Origin: URHD0088 sp041488295
GTDB taxonomy: Bacteria > Pseudomonadota > Alphaproteobacteria > ATCC43930 > CGMCC-115725
Length of the DNA stretch: 19,468 nucleotides
Reading direction: 5' to 3'
Assembly: GCA_041488295.1 (NCBI GenBank)
Contig: JBGPOZ010000067.1
Coordinates: 1-19,468 of the forward strand
In this document: piece by piece, positions 1 through 6,738 of the stretch
Position numbering within the stretch: the stretch's first letter is position 1
Layout of the letters: each line of letters opens with the position of its first letter
The notes under the pieces: generated by a model
What the model saw: only the letters and a program-made list of their open reading frames with translations
What the model was told of the DNA's origin: nothing
Databases searched by the model: none
Position numbers and translations under genes: made by a program

Positions 1-368
1 TCGTGCAGCATGCCGATGCCGCGATCGATGAGGCGCGAGGCGATCTGGCCGGTGAGGCAGAAGACCGGCGCGTTGGTGCTGTAGGCGGTGGCGAGCGCCG
101 TCGTCGTGTTGAGGAAGCCCGGCCCCGGCACGACGCTGTAGACCGACGGCTTTCCCGTCGCCAGCGCGGCGCCGAGCGCCATGTAGCCGGCCGCCTGTTC
201 ATGCCGGACATGAATGGGACGGATCGCTTCGCCGACATCGCAAAGCGCGTTGAAGAAGGCGTCATTCTGGACGCCGGGAAGGCAAAAGATCTTGTCGATC
301 CCATGCGCAATCAGCGCCCGGACCACCTCCTCGGCGCAAGTCGGGTGTTGCGATGTCGGGGTGCTCAT
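1..368 (-). CDS. Thiamine diphosphate-dependent enzyme, N-terminal part (cut by window edge)
   Basis: This is the first 122 codons of a ThDP-dependent enzyme of the acetolactate synthase / benzoylformate decarboxylase superfamily; the rest lies beyond the left edge. The visible part is the TPP_enzyme_N (Pyr) domain. It shows an early glycine-rich LPGVQND turn (residues 30-36), HEQAAGYMA at 56-64 with Glu57 as the conserved cofactor-activating glutamate, and PGPGFLN at 81-87, which matches the family GPG-x-x-N loop. ATG at 368 is preceded by GAGGAGAA about 6 bases upstream, so the start is well supported. It lies 75 bases after the stop of the 2OG oxygenase on the same strand and could be co-transcribed with it. 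The substrate cannot be told without the C-terminal domains: acetolactate synthase-like and decarboxylase-like functions are both open. Confidence 0.85.
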   Translation of the reverse strand, partial: MSTPTSQHPTCAEEVVRALIAHGIDKIFCLPGVQNDAFFNALCDVGEAIRPIHVRHEQAAGYMALGAALATGKPSVYSVVPGPGFLNTTTALATAYSTNAPVFCLTGQIASRLIDRGIGMLH

Positions 369-443
369 GCGCGGGTTCTCCTCGCGGCGCGGTTGCCGCC
401 GCCAAGTCTTAACCCGCCCGGCGCCCGATGGGAATGCGCAGGA

Positions 444-1313
444 TCAAGCGGCTTGCCGGCGGACCCACCCATTCACCGTGAAGCGACTGTCGACGAAACG
501 GCGCGACGGGCAGAGCACCGGCAGGACCTCGTGGTGGCAGTAGCTTGGAAAGAAGAGGATGCTGTTGTTGCGCGGCGGCACGTCGGCGGCATGCGCACCT
601 TGTTGATATGCGCCGTTCTCGATGCGGCTGTTGTAGAGGCGGAGCGCGCCGCCGCTGAAGGCCTGCGGCTCGTTGAAGAAGTAATAGACATATGTGAGCG
701 CGCGCGTCGCCGTGTCGGGCGAGCCATTGTCGTTGTGCAGCTTGAAATAATTGCCGTCATTATGCGCCGTCATCTGACACTCGACATCGGCGATCGGAAA
801 GGGCGCGATGCCGAAGCGCTGCGTGAGCGTCGGCGCCAGAGCGGCGATCTTCTGGCGGAAGAGCTCAGCGAAATCCGGGAACTCGTAGAGCACCTTCGAG
901 CGGCGATAATCCTCATCGCCCGTCGAGACGGAGGAGCTCGTGAACCGTGCCTCGGAAGAGATCGCGAAGTGGACGAGCGCGGCATGACGGTCGGGCGGGA
1001 GGAAATTTTCGATGACCGCGTAGGGCGAGTTCACCTGACCGACGGGTTTCGCCTCGGGCGCGCGCTCCGGGAGGGCAATCGGCGGGTCGACGAGCATGCC
1101 GACGAGATCGCGCCCCGAGAAGATGAACGAGCGCTTTCCCCCATCGACATGAATGTGATAGGGACGCGGCACGCGATTGCCGTGGTCCGCCTTGTCCTCG
1201 ATCGAGGCGAGGAGCGAGCGCAGCAGCGGGTCGTCCTTGGCGAGCCGAAGCGTGCGATTGTGGCCGCCTTCGAGCAGCAAGGTGACGGTCACCTCCGACG
1301 CGGCCTCGCTCAT
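444..1313 (-). CDS. 2-oxoglutarate/Fe(II)-dependent oxygenase (prolyl-4-hydroxylase-like)
   Basis: The protein has 289 residues. Its C-terminal two thirds form a 2OG-Fe(II) dioxygenase double-stranded beta-helix of the prolyl-4-hydroxylase type. The iron-binding HxD is His193-Asn-Asp195 (KLHNDNG), the distal histidine is in CHHEVLPV (His261, less likely His260), and the 2OG-anchoring basic residue is probably Arg277 (RFTVNGW). FFNEPQAFSGGALRLY at 212-227 is the usual strand leading into the core. Residues 1-90 precede the catalytic domain and I do not recognise them as a named domain. Start choice: ATG at 1313 has AAAGGA 8 bases upstream. The frame stays open further upstream but has no better ribosome site. 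The substrate (protein prolyl or another residue, or a small molecule) is not evident. The next gene downstream is the ThDP enzyme. Confidence 0.85.
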   Translation of the reverse strand: MSEAASEVTVTLLLEGGHNRTLRLAKDDPLLRSLLASIEDKADHGNRVPRPYHIHVDGGKRSFIFSGRDLVGMLVDPPIALPERAPEAKPVGQVNSPYAVIENFLPPDRHAALVHFAISSEARFTSSSVSTGDEDYRRSKVLYEFPDFAELFRQKIAALAPTLTQRFGIAPFPIADVECQMTAHNDGNYFKLHNDNGSPDTATRALTYVYYFFNEPQAFSGGALRLYNSRIENGAYQQGAHAADVPPRNNSILFFPSYCHHEVLPVLCPSRRFVDSRFTVNGWVRRQAA

Positions 1314-1666
1314 CGTGCATTCCTTTCGATTGACTGGGGACGCGGCATGATGCGGCATCTTGGTTAACGGGATATTGGCGGCCCAGATATGGGCGCAAAG
1401 AATCGATGTGAAGCTGTGGCTATTTCGGGCCAGGGCGGGTTTCGATCTGACGGAATCACGTTGTTTCCCGGTCATTCCCGCGGAAAGCGGGAATCTAGCG
1501 GCTCCTGGGTCCCCGCTTTTGCGGGGCGACGAAGATGGGATACCTCCACCTCGGGAAGCGCTCTAAGCGATGCCTCGAGATCATGCCCTAAATCTTCCAG
1601 TCTTGCGGGAGCGTCGTGAAAGAAGCACCCTGATCGGCGCGAGCCCAATCATGCGGAGGACGTCGG
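1314..1666. other. Gene-free divergent intergenic region
   Basis: This stretch separates the minus-strand oxygenase from the plus-strand cytochrome. I see no credible gene in it. It must hold the promoters of both divergent genes, but I could not pick out convincing -35/-10 boxes. The only clear structure is the double hairpin at 1474-1526, listed separately. The short open frames crossing it have no ribosome site and no recognisable product. Confidence 0.6.
1474..1526. repeat. Double-hairpin intergenic repeat (REP-like)
   Basis: Two adjacent perfect stem-loops are visible. The first pairs ATTCCCGC (1474-1481) with GCGGGAAT (1487-1494) around the loop GGAAA. The second pairs CCCCGC (1511-1516) with GCGGGG (1521-1526) around TTTT. 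The pattern of a TTCCCGC hairpin followed by a CCCCGC hairpin joined by CTGGGT-like sequence resembles a dispersed palindromic repeat found between genes in many proteobacteria. It carries no coding sequence. A role in mRNA processing or as a passive repeat cannot be separated here. Confidence 0.7.
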
Positions 1667-2176
1667 ATGCGATTGCTGGCTGTCATCGGTTTCCTCGCGA
1701 TCATCGCCGCCATCGCCGCTGCGATCTTCTTCTTCGGCGGTTTCTACAGCGTCGCCGCGATCCAGGCGGACCCCCCGCTAGTCGCCACGGCCCTGATCCA
1801 CGTCCGCCAGGCCTCGATCGACCGGCACGCGACCGAGCTGCCGCCGCCCTCGCTCGACGATCCCGCGACCGTGCGCGCCGGGGCGCGCGCCTTCGCCGAG
1901 CGCGGCTGCACCAATTGCCACGGCGGCCCCGGAACCGGCTGGGCGAAATTCTCCGAAGGCATGCACCCTGGCCCGCCCGACCTCAAGGAGATCGTCGACG
2001 GCATCGAGCCGCGCCAGCTCTTCTGGGTCGTCAAGAACGGCATCAACATGACCGGGATGCCAAGCTTCGGCGAGATCGGCGTGCCCGACCCGGAAATCTG
2101 GACGATCGTCGCCTTCCTGAAGAAGCTGCCGCACGTGTCGGACCAGGACTACAAGGCGTGGAGCAGCGGTGGGTGA
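1667..2176 (+). CDS. Membrane-anchored monohaem cytochrome c
   Basis: A 169-residue protein with an uncleaved N-terminal anchor or signal segment (about residues 4-25) and a single class I-type cytochrome c domain. The haem attachment site is CTNCH at 81-85. The likely axial methionine is Met131 in GMPSFG, followed by the typical C-terminal helix (PDPEIWTIVAFLKKLP, 140-155). It would sit on the periplasmic face and carry electrons, but no oxidase, dehydrogenase or partner redox gene is next to it, so its partner is unknown. ATG at 1667 follows CGGAGGA (1654-1660) at good distance. It is monocistronic by context: the next gene is convergent and a long inverted repeat lies between them. Confidence 0.88.
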   Translation: MRLLAVIGFLAIIAAIAAAIFFFGGFYSVAAIQADPPLVATALIHVRQASIDRHATELPPPSLDDPATVRAGARAFAERGCTNCHGGPGTGWAKFSEGMHPGPPDLKEIVDGIEPRQLFWVVKNGINMTGMPSFGEIGVPDPEIWTIVAFLKKLPHVSDQDYKAWSSGG

Positions 2177-2246
2177 TTACCGGTAGGGAAGGACTGACCC
2201 GATCTTCGCGCAGGGCATTTGCACGTCGCAACGCTCTTGCATTGGC

Positions 2247-2340
2247 ATCGTGGGTCCTTCGACGTCGCTCAGGATGAGGTAAACCTTTGATAGCAGGCCA
2301 AATTCATCCATATCCTGAGCGACGTCGAAGGACGCACGAT
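2247..2340. repeat. Long inverted repeat between convergent genes
   Basis: Arms 2247-2275 and 2312-2340 are 29 bp long with one mismatch, and the inner 22 bp (2254-2275 against 2312-2333) pair perfectly. A 36-base spacer lies between. The arm core reads GTCCTTCGACGTCGCTCAGG. Sequences of this type (TCCTGAGCGACGTCGAAGGA) are dispersed in many alphaproteobacterial genomes. The element sits between the stop of the cytochrome gene and the stop of aminopeptidase P, where a large stem-loop could work as a two-way terminator or 3' end stabiliser. There is no T-run, so the terminator role is inference only. Confidence 0.8.
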
Positions 2341-2372
2341 ACCCACCCCGAGAATCGCGTCTCGCCGAAACC

Positions 2373-4412
2373 TCATCCCCCGAGCGGCCGTGTCGCCGCG
2401 GTAAGCCACGCCGCCGTCTCGGCGTCGACCTGCGGCAGAACCACCTCGCGCACTTGGGCGTGGTAGGCGTCGAGCCAGGCGATCTCCGACGTCGTCATGA
2501 GCTCGGGCGCCACCAGGTTGCGGTCGATCGGCGCCAGGGTGAGCGTCTCGAAGGAGAGCATCTCGCGCTCGGCGTCCGGCAAATCGGTGCAGGGTTGGAC
2601 GACAACGAGGTTCTCGATGCGGATGCCGTAGGCGCCAGTCTTGTAATAGCCGGGCTCGTTCGAGACGATCATGCCGGGCATGAGGGCCTGCGTGTTCGGC
2701 ACCTTGGAGATGCGCTGCGGCCCTTCATGGACGGCAAGATAGCTGCCGACGCCATGCCCCGTGCCGTGATCGAAATCGAGCCCCGCCTGCCACAGCGAAT
2801 GGCGCGCCAGCACGTCGAGCTGCGAGCCGGTCGTCCCCTTGGGAAAGCGCGTCGTCGCCAGCGCGATATGGCCCTTGAGGACACGGGTGAAGCGGTCCTT
2901 CATCTCGGCGCTTGGCGTGCCGACCGCGATGGTGCGCGTCACGTCGGTCGTGCCGTCGAGATATTGCGCGCCGCTGTCGACGAGGTAGAGCGAGCCCGGC
3001 TCCAGGACCTTCTCGGTCTTAGGAGAGGCGCGGTAATGAACGATGGCGCCGTTCGAGCCGGCCCCCGAAATCGTCGAGAAGCTGAGATCGCGGAAATGCT
3101 CGCCCTCGCGACGGAGCGCCTCGAGCCGGTAGGAGGCCGCGATCTCGCTCAATCGGCCCGACGGCGCCTCATGTGCGAGCCAGGCGAGATAGCGCGTCAA
3201 CGCGGCGCCGTCGCGGCGGTGCGCTGCGCGTGTCCCGGCGAGTTCGACCGGATTCTTGCGCGCCTTCGGCAATTGGCAGGGATCGGCGGCGCGGTGGAGC
3301 GCGGCGCCGGCGCCGGCAAGGCGCTCGAAGATCCAGGACGAAGCCGATACGGGGTCGGCCAGAACGCGCTTCTTTCGCTGTCCCAGGCGGTCGAGCGCCG
3401 GTCCGAAGGAAGAAGGTGGCTGAATCGCGACGGCGTTGCCGAGATGCCGCTCGATTCCAGGGATGAGCTTGCGGCGATCGATGAATAGCTCGACTGCGCC
3501 GTCATTGGAGAGGATCGCGAAGGAGAGCGGCAAGGGCGTCTTCGCAACGTCGCCGCCGCGGATGTTGAGAAGCCAGGCGATCGAATCGGGCGCCGTCAGG
3601 ATCGCGGCGTCGACGCCGTCGGCGGCGAGGCTCGCCGCCAGCTCCTGCCGCTTTTCCTCGGCCGCCTTGCCGGCGAAGGCGTGGCCGTGCGGCACGACCG
3701 GCGCCAGCGGCGGCGGCGGCTGATCGGGCCATGCCGCATCGAGCGGATTGCTGTCGAGGGCAACGAGCCGGCCGCCCGCCTTGGCCGCGGCGGCGGCGTA
3801 GCGCTCGACCTCGCCCGGCACGTGCAGCCACGGGTCGTAGCCGAGCGCCTCGCCCTTGCCGAGATGCTGCGCGATCCACTCGGCCGCCGGCTCCTCGGTG
3901 AGGTGGCGATATTCGTAGAGCGCGCCGTCGACCTCGGCGCGCACCTGCAAGGTGTAGCGGCCGTCGACGAAGATCGCGGCGGGGGATTCGAGCACGATGG
4001 CGAGCCCGGCCGAGCCGGTGAAGCCGGTGAGCCAGGAGAGGCGCTGGGCGCGGCGCGGCACGTATTCGCCTTGATGCTCGTCGGCGCGCGGAACGATGAA
4101 GCCGACGATGCCGCGCCGCTTCAGCTCGGCGCGCAGCAGCGCCAGCCGCTCGGCGGGACCCGGCTGGGGCTGCGCCGTCCGCGCGCGGCGCTCGACGACC
4201 CTTTGCTCGAAGGCGGCGAGCTGCGCCGCGAGCGAGGGCCGGATGTCGGGTGCGACGAGGCGCTGCCAGCCCGTCCCGGCGGGTGCCGCCAAGGCGCCCT
4301 CGACCAGCGCCTCGAGGCCCGCGAGATCGTAGGACGAGCCGGCTTCCGCCAAAAGGCGGGCCAAGGTTTCATCGCCTTGATAGCCTGGCCCGCTCACTGC
4401 CGCTTGATCCAT
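2373..4412 (-). CDS. Xaa-Pro aminopeptidase (aminopeptidase P, family M24B, long form)
   Basis: A 679-residue cytosolic metallopeptidase that removes an N-terminal residue preceding proline. It follows the long, eukaryote-like layout: two creatinase-type N-terminal domains (about 85-370), the M24 pita-bread catalytic domain (about 390-610) and a short M24 C-terminal domain. The five dinuclear metal ligands are visible: Asp479 (LVDSG), Asp490 (TTDVTRT), His553 (GTGHGVG), Glu586 (SNEPGYY) and Glu600 (RIENL). His459 and His562 fit the substrate-site histidines. About 80 residues come before the first creatinase domain. ATG at 4412 has GGGAAGGG just upstream; the frame is open for 23 more codons without a better start. 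It is divergent from the first DUF1127 gene. Confidence 0.93.
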   Translation of the reverse strand: MDQAAVSGPGYQGDETLARLLAEAGSSYDLAGLEALVEGALAAPAGTGWQRLVAPDIRPSLAAQLAAFEQRVVERRARTAQPQPGPAERLALLRAELKRRGIVGFIVPRADEHQGEYVPRRAQRLSWLTGFTGSAGLAIVLESPAAIFVDGRYTLQVRAEVDGALYEYRHLTEEPAAEWIAQHLGKGEALGYDPWLHVPGEVERYAAAAAKAGGRLVALDSNPLDAAWPDQPPPPLAPVVPHGHAFAGKAAEEKRQELAASLAADGVDAAILTAPDSIAWLLNIRGGDVAKTPLPLSFAILSNDGAVELFIDRRKLIPGIERHLGNAVAIQPPSSFGPALDRLGQRKKRVLADPVSASSWIFERLAGAGAALHRAADPCQLPKARKNPVELAGTRAAHRRDGAALTRYLAWLAHEAPSGRLSEIAASYRLEALRREGEHFRDLSFSTISGAGSNGAIVHYRASPKTEKVLEPGSLYLVDSGAQYLDGTTDVTRTIAVGTPSAEMKDRFTRVLKGHIALATTRFPKGTTGSQLDVLARHSLWQAGLDFDHGTGHGVGSYLAVHEGPQRISKVPNTQALMPGMIVSNEPGYYKTGAYGIRIENLVVVQPCTDLPDAEREMLSFETLTLAPIDRNLVAPELMTTSEIAWLDAYHAQVREVVLPQVDAETAAWLTAATRPLGG

Positions 4413-4551
4413 TGCCGAACCCTTCCCGTGACTTGCCCCCCGTGAAGCTAGGCGCAGGCAAGGCCGGAGACAATGGGGCATTGCGGGGCTGCGGCGGTCT
4501 GGCTCGCGTCATGCGTCGGGCGAGACGCTGCGATGCAATATCCGCGCTGGA

Positions 4552-4579
4552 TTGAACGGCAAGATTGCTTACCTATTGT
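4552..4579 (+). promoter_or_regulatory. Candidate sigma-70 promoter of the first DUF1127 gene
   Basis: TTGAAC (4552-4557) and TATTGT (4574-4579) are separated by 16 bases and lie just upstream of the DUF1127 gene in a local AT-richer patch. The start codon is about 40 bases further on. A short sequence TTGTGCACTGCAA (4576-4588) overlaps the -10 box and partly resembles, on the other strand, the palindrome upstream of the second DUF1127 gene. This is pattern-based only. Confidence 0.35.
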
Positions 4580-4620
4580 GCACTGCAACATCCTGCATAG
4601 AACCTTTACGGAGACGTGCC

Positions 4621-4848
4621 ATGTCGGCTTTGACCAACACCCTTATCGCCCTTCTCGAGCGCTTCAAGCTGTGGCGCGAGCATCAGCGCGCGTTTGCCGA
4701 GCTGAACGCCCTCGATGACCATGCCTTGGCCGATCTCGGCCTCCGCCGCTCCGACATCGAATTCGTCGTCTACCGGAAGGCATATGAGGCGAACGGCATC
4801 GCCGTGCCGAGTCTGGCCGACAGCAATGACGGCCTCCGCACCGCCTGA
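4621..4848 (+). CDS. DUF1127 (YjiS-like) small protein, copy 1
   Basis: A 75-residue protein of the DUF1127 family. The hallmark is the C-terminal helix-turn region ALDDHALADLGLRRSDIE (residues 30-47), with the conserved L-x-D-[IL]-G-[LI]-x-R core. Small alphaproteobacterial DUF1127 proteins have been linked to RNA handling, phosphate and carbon metabolism and growth adaptation, and some are controlled by LysR-type regulators; none of that is shown by the sequence here. ATG at 4621 follows ACGGAGAC with proper spacing; the frame is open upstream but the earlier ATG lacks a ribosome site. The residue-rich tail after position 50 is not part of the family core. A second copy lies 1.6 kb downstream, beyond the DUF3179 gene. 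Confidence 0.88.
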   Translation: MSALTNTLIALLERFKLWREHQRAFAELNALDDHALADLGLRRSDIEFVVYRKAYEANGIAVPSLADSNDGLRTA

Positions 4849-4910
4849 GCCAGCGTCTCGGCGCCACGATCGTCACGCGGCGCCCTCGGGAAAGTGACAC
4901 GCGAAAAGCG

Positions 4911-4958
4911 CAGGGGCGGCGTATTCTCGGCCGAATTTGGCCGGAGAACGCCGCCCTG
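4911..4958 (+). promoter_or_regulatory. Extended hairpin over the DUF3179 ribosome site and CTG start
   Basis: Left arm 4911-4932 and right arm 4939-4958 pair almost fully: CAGGG/CCCTG, CGGCGT/ACGCCG, TCTC/GAGA and GGCC/GGCC, with three small bulges and a GAATTT loop. The right arm contains the putative Shine-Dalgarno (GGAGA, 4943-4947) and the putative CTG start (4956-4958), which pairs with CAG at 4911-4913. In RNA this would hide the translation start. It could instead be a terminator-like 3' end of the DUF1127 transcript, though no T-run follows it. Confidence 0.6.
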
Positions 4959-6320
4959 CCGCTGCGCCCTCTCATCCTTGCCCTAGCGCTCCTGTCGACG
5001 GTCGCCGCCGCCCAGTCGACCGGTGACAGCGTGGCGACGATCGACCGCGCGGCCCGACAAGCCCTCAGCGTCGTCCCGCGCGAGAACGAGCCCGCCCTCG
5101 ACGCGCTGATCGCGACGCAGGACCCGGGCGTCGTCGCCGTCCTCATCCAATTGCTGCGCTGGTTGCCGGAAGAGCGCGAGCGCATCGTCGGCGGCCTCGA
5201 GCGGCTGACCCTCGCCCATGCCGGCGCGCAATGGTTCGATTGGGCGGTCTGGCAGCAGGACCACCCCGAGATCCACCCCTATCCCGGTTATGCCGGCTTC
5301 CTCGCCGATCTTCTCGTGATCCTCGATCCCGCCTTCGCGCGCTTCATCGGCGCCGACGTGCCGCACGAGATCCGACTCGAGGAGATTTTCTGGGGCGGCG
5401 TCGCGGTCGACGGGATTCCCGCGCTCGACAATCCTCGCATGATTGCAGCCGAGGCGGCGACATACCTCAACCGCGACGATCCGGTCTTCGGCGTCGAGAT
5501 CGCGGGCGATGCCCGCGCTTACCCGCTGCGCATCGTCAATTGGCACGAGATGGTGAACGATTTCGTCGGCGGCGTCCCGGTCAGCCTCGCTTATTGCACC
5601 TTGTGCGGCGCCGGCATTCTGTTCGACGGACGGGCTGCCGGGCGCGAACCGCCGTTCACCTTCGGCACCTCCGGCCTCCTCTACCGCTCGAACAAGCTGA
5701 TGTACGACCGCCCGACGGGGTCGCTGTGGAACCAGTTCACCGGCCGTCCGGTGGTGGGTCCGCTGACGGGTTCCGGCGTCGCGCTCACCATCTTGCCGCT
5801 CGTGCGGACGTCATGGGAATCCTGGCGGCGCCTTCACCCCGCGACAAAGGTTCTCGCGCTCGACACCGGGTTTCTGCGCGACTATGGCCCGGGCGTCGCT
5901 TATCACGACTACTTTTCGAGCCCTCGCCTCATGTTTCCAGCCGCGGTCAAGGATGAGCGGTTGCGGCAGAAGGACCTCGTCTTCGGCGTGCGCGTTCCGA
6001 ACGGGGTCAAGGCTTGGCCGCTCGACGCCTTTGCCGGCGGCCGCATCCTGCACGACCAGCTCGGCTTCACCGATCTCGTCCTCATCGGCGAGCCCGACGG
6101 CGCGGGCGCCCGCGCCTATGAGGCGGGCGGCCGGCATTTCGAGCGCGGCGCAGCCCCGGACGAGCTGGTCGCCGACGGCGCCACCTGGCGGATGTCCGAG
6201 GCGGCGCTCATCGGTCCCGACGGCACCAGCCTGCCGCGGTTGCCGGGCCATGTCGCCTATTGGTTCGCCTGGGCCGGGTATTTCGACGGCGCGATTCTGG
6301 GTATGCCCGGGACCGAATAG
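4956..6320 (+). CDS. Exported DUF3179 domain protein, probable CTG start
   Basis: A protein of about 454 residues of the DUF3179 family, whose biochemical role is unknown. Family marks are GIPALDNPRMI, ARAYPLRIVNWHEMVND, the cysteine motif AYCTLCGAG and the run FGTSGLLYRSNKLMYDRPTG. The first in-frame GTG is at 5031, but the frame upstream encodes a clear signal peptide: LPLRPLILALALL, then STVAAAQ with a likely cleavage after AAA. Starting at 5031 would remove it. No in-frame ATG, GTG or TTG occurs upstream before the signal sequence; CTG at 4956 lies 9 bases after GGAGA, so CTG is proposed as the start (CTG 4962 is possible, as is a miscalled ATG). About 110 residues precede the DUF3179 core. 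It lies between two DUF1127 genes on the same strand. Confidence 0.8.
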   Translation: MPLRPLILALALLSTVAAAQSTGDSVATIDRAARQALSVVPRENEPALDALIATQDPGVVAVLIQLLRWLPEERERIVGGLERLTLAHAGAQWFDWAVWQQDHPEIHPYPGYAGFLADLLVILDPAFARFIGADVPHEIRLEEIFWGGVAVDGIPALDNPRMIAAEAATYLNRDDPVFGVEIAGDARAYPLRIVNWHEMVNDFVGGVPVSLAYCTLCGAGILFDGRAAGREPPFTFGTSGLLYRSNKLMYDRPTGSLWNQFTGRPVVGPLTGSGVALTILPLVRTSWESWRRLHPATKVLALDTGFLRDYGPGVAYHDYFSSPRLMFPAAVKDERLRQKDLVFGVRVPNGVKAWPLDAFAGGRILHDQLGFTDLVLIGEPDGAGARAYEAGGRHFERGAAPDELVADGATWRMSEAALIGPDGTSLPRLPGHVAYWFAWAGYFDGAILGMPGTE

Positions 6321-6384
6321 CCCTTCTTCACCCGCGCGTTACGTAAAATTTAACGAATATCGCGTATTCCATGCGCCGCGCGAA

Positions 6385-6401
6385 TTGCTGCAATGCAGCA
6401 A
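6385..6401. promoter_or_regulatory. Perfect 17-bp palindrome upstream of second DUF1127 gene
   Basis: TTGCTGCAATGCAGCAA is an 8-bp perfect inverted repeat around one base. It lies about 90 bases before the second DUF1127 start, in an AT-richer gap. The length and T-N11-A-type symmetry suit a dimeric regulator such as a LysR-type protein. In Brucella the LysR regulator VtlR is reported to control small DUF1127 genes, which makes this an attractive operator, but the link is inference. Confidence 0.5.
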
Positions 6402-6492
6402 ATACCCTCGCAAGGGCCGCGTAAATGCTTATGTCTGCACGACAAATCGATCCATTCGCGCGTCTTGATCCGAATTTACGAAGGACATTTCC

Positions 6493-6738
6493 ATGCCGGT
6501 ACTTCAATTCCTTAACCGCGTCATCGTGAAGCCGCTGCGCGCCATGCACGCGGCGCGACGCACCTATCTCGAGCTGATGGCCCTCGACAACCGCCAGCTC
6601 GCCGATATCGGCTTGCGGCGCGCCGAGATCGAGCGGGCCTTCACCTGCCTCGACACGCTCGCCTGGGCATCGGCGCCCCGTTCTCCCGCGGCGGCGGCCC
6701 CGCTCAACTTGAACGATCGCGCGCCTCGCGCCGCCTGA
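6493..6738 (+). CDS. DUF1127 (YjiS-like) small protein, copy 2
   Basis: An 81-residue DUF1127 protein. The family core is ALDNRQLADIGLRRAEIE (about residues 30-47), closely matching copy 1 upstream in the same position (ALDDHALADLGLRRSDIE), while the N- and C-terminal parts differ. ATG at 6493 follows GAAGGA (6480-6485) with a 7-base spacer. The last 35 bases overlap tail-to-tail with the end of prmA on the other strand. Its own upstream gap (6321-6492) holds the palindrome at 6385-6401, so it is likely transcribed on its own and not from the DUF3179 transcript. Function is unknown; the two copies look like old paralogues, not a recent duplication. Confidence 0.88.
   Translation: MPVLQFLNRVIVKPLRAMHAARRTYLELMALDNRQLADIGLRRAEIERAFTCLDTLAWASAPRSPAAAAPLNLNDRAPRAA

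Noticed and set aside
3..1367. 454-codon plus-strand frame over the ThDP enzyme and oxygenase
   Set aside because: It is antisense to two genes with intact catalytic motifs, spans their junction and has no recognisable product.
5031..5033. GTG 5031 as the start of the DUF3179 protein
   Set aside because: It would remove a well-formed signal peptide and has no Shine-Dalgarno before it; kept only as an alternative.
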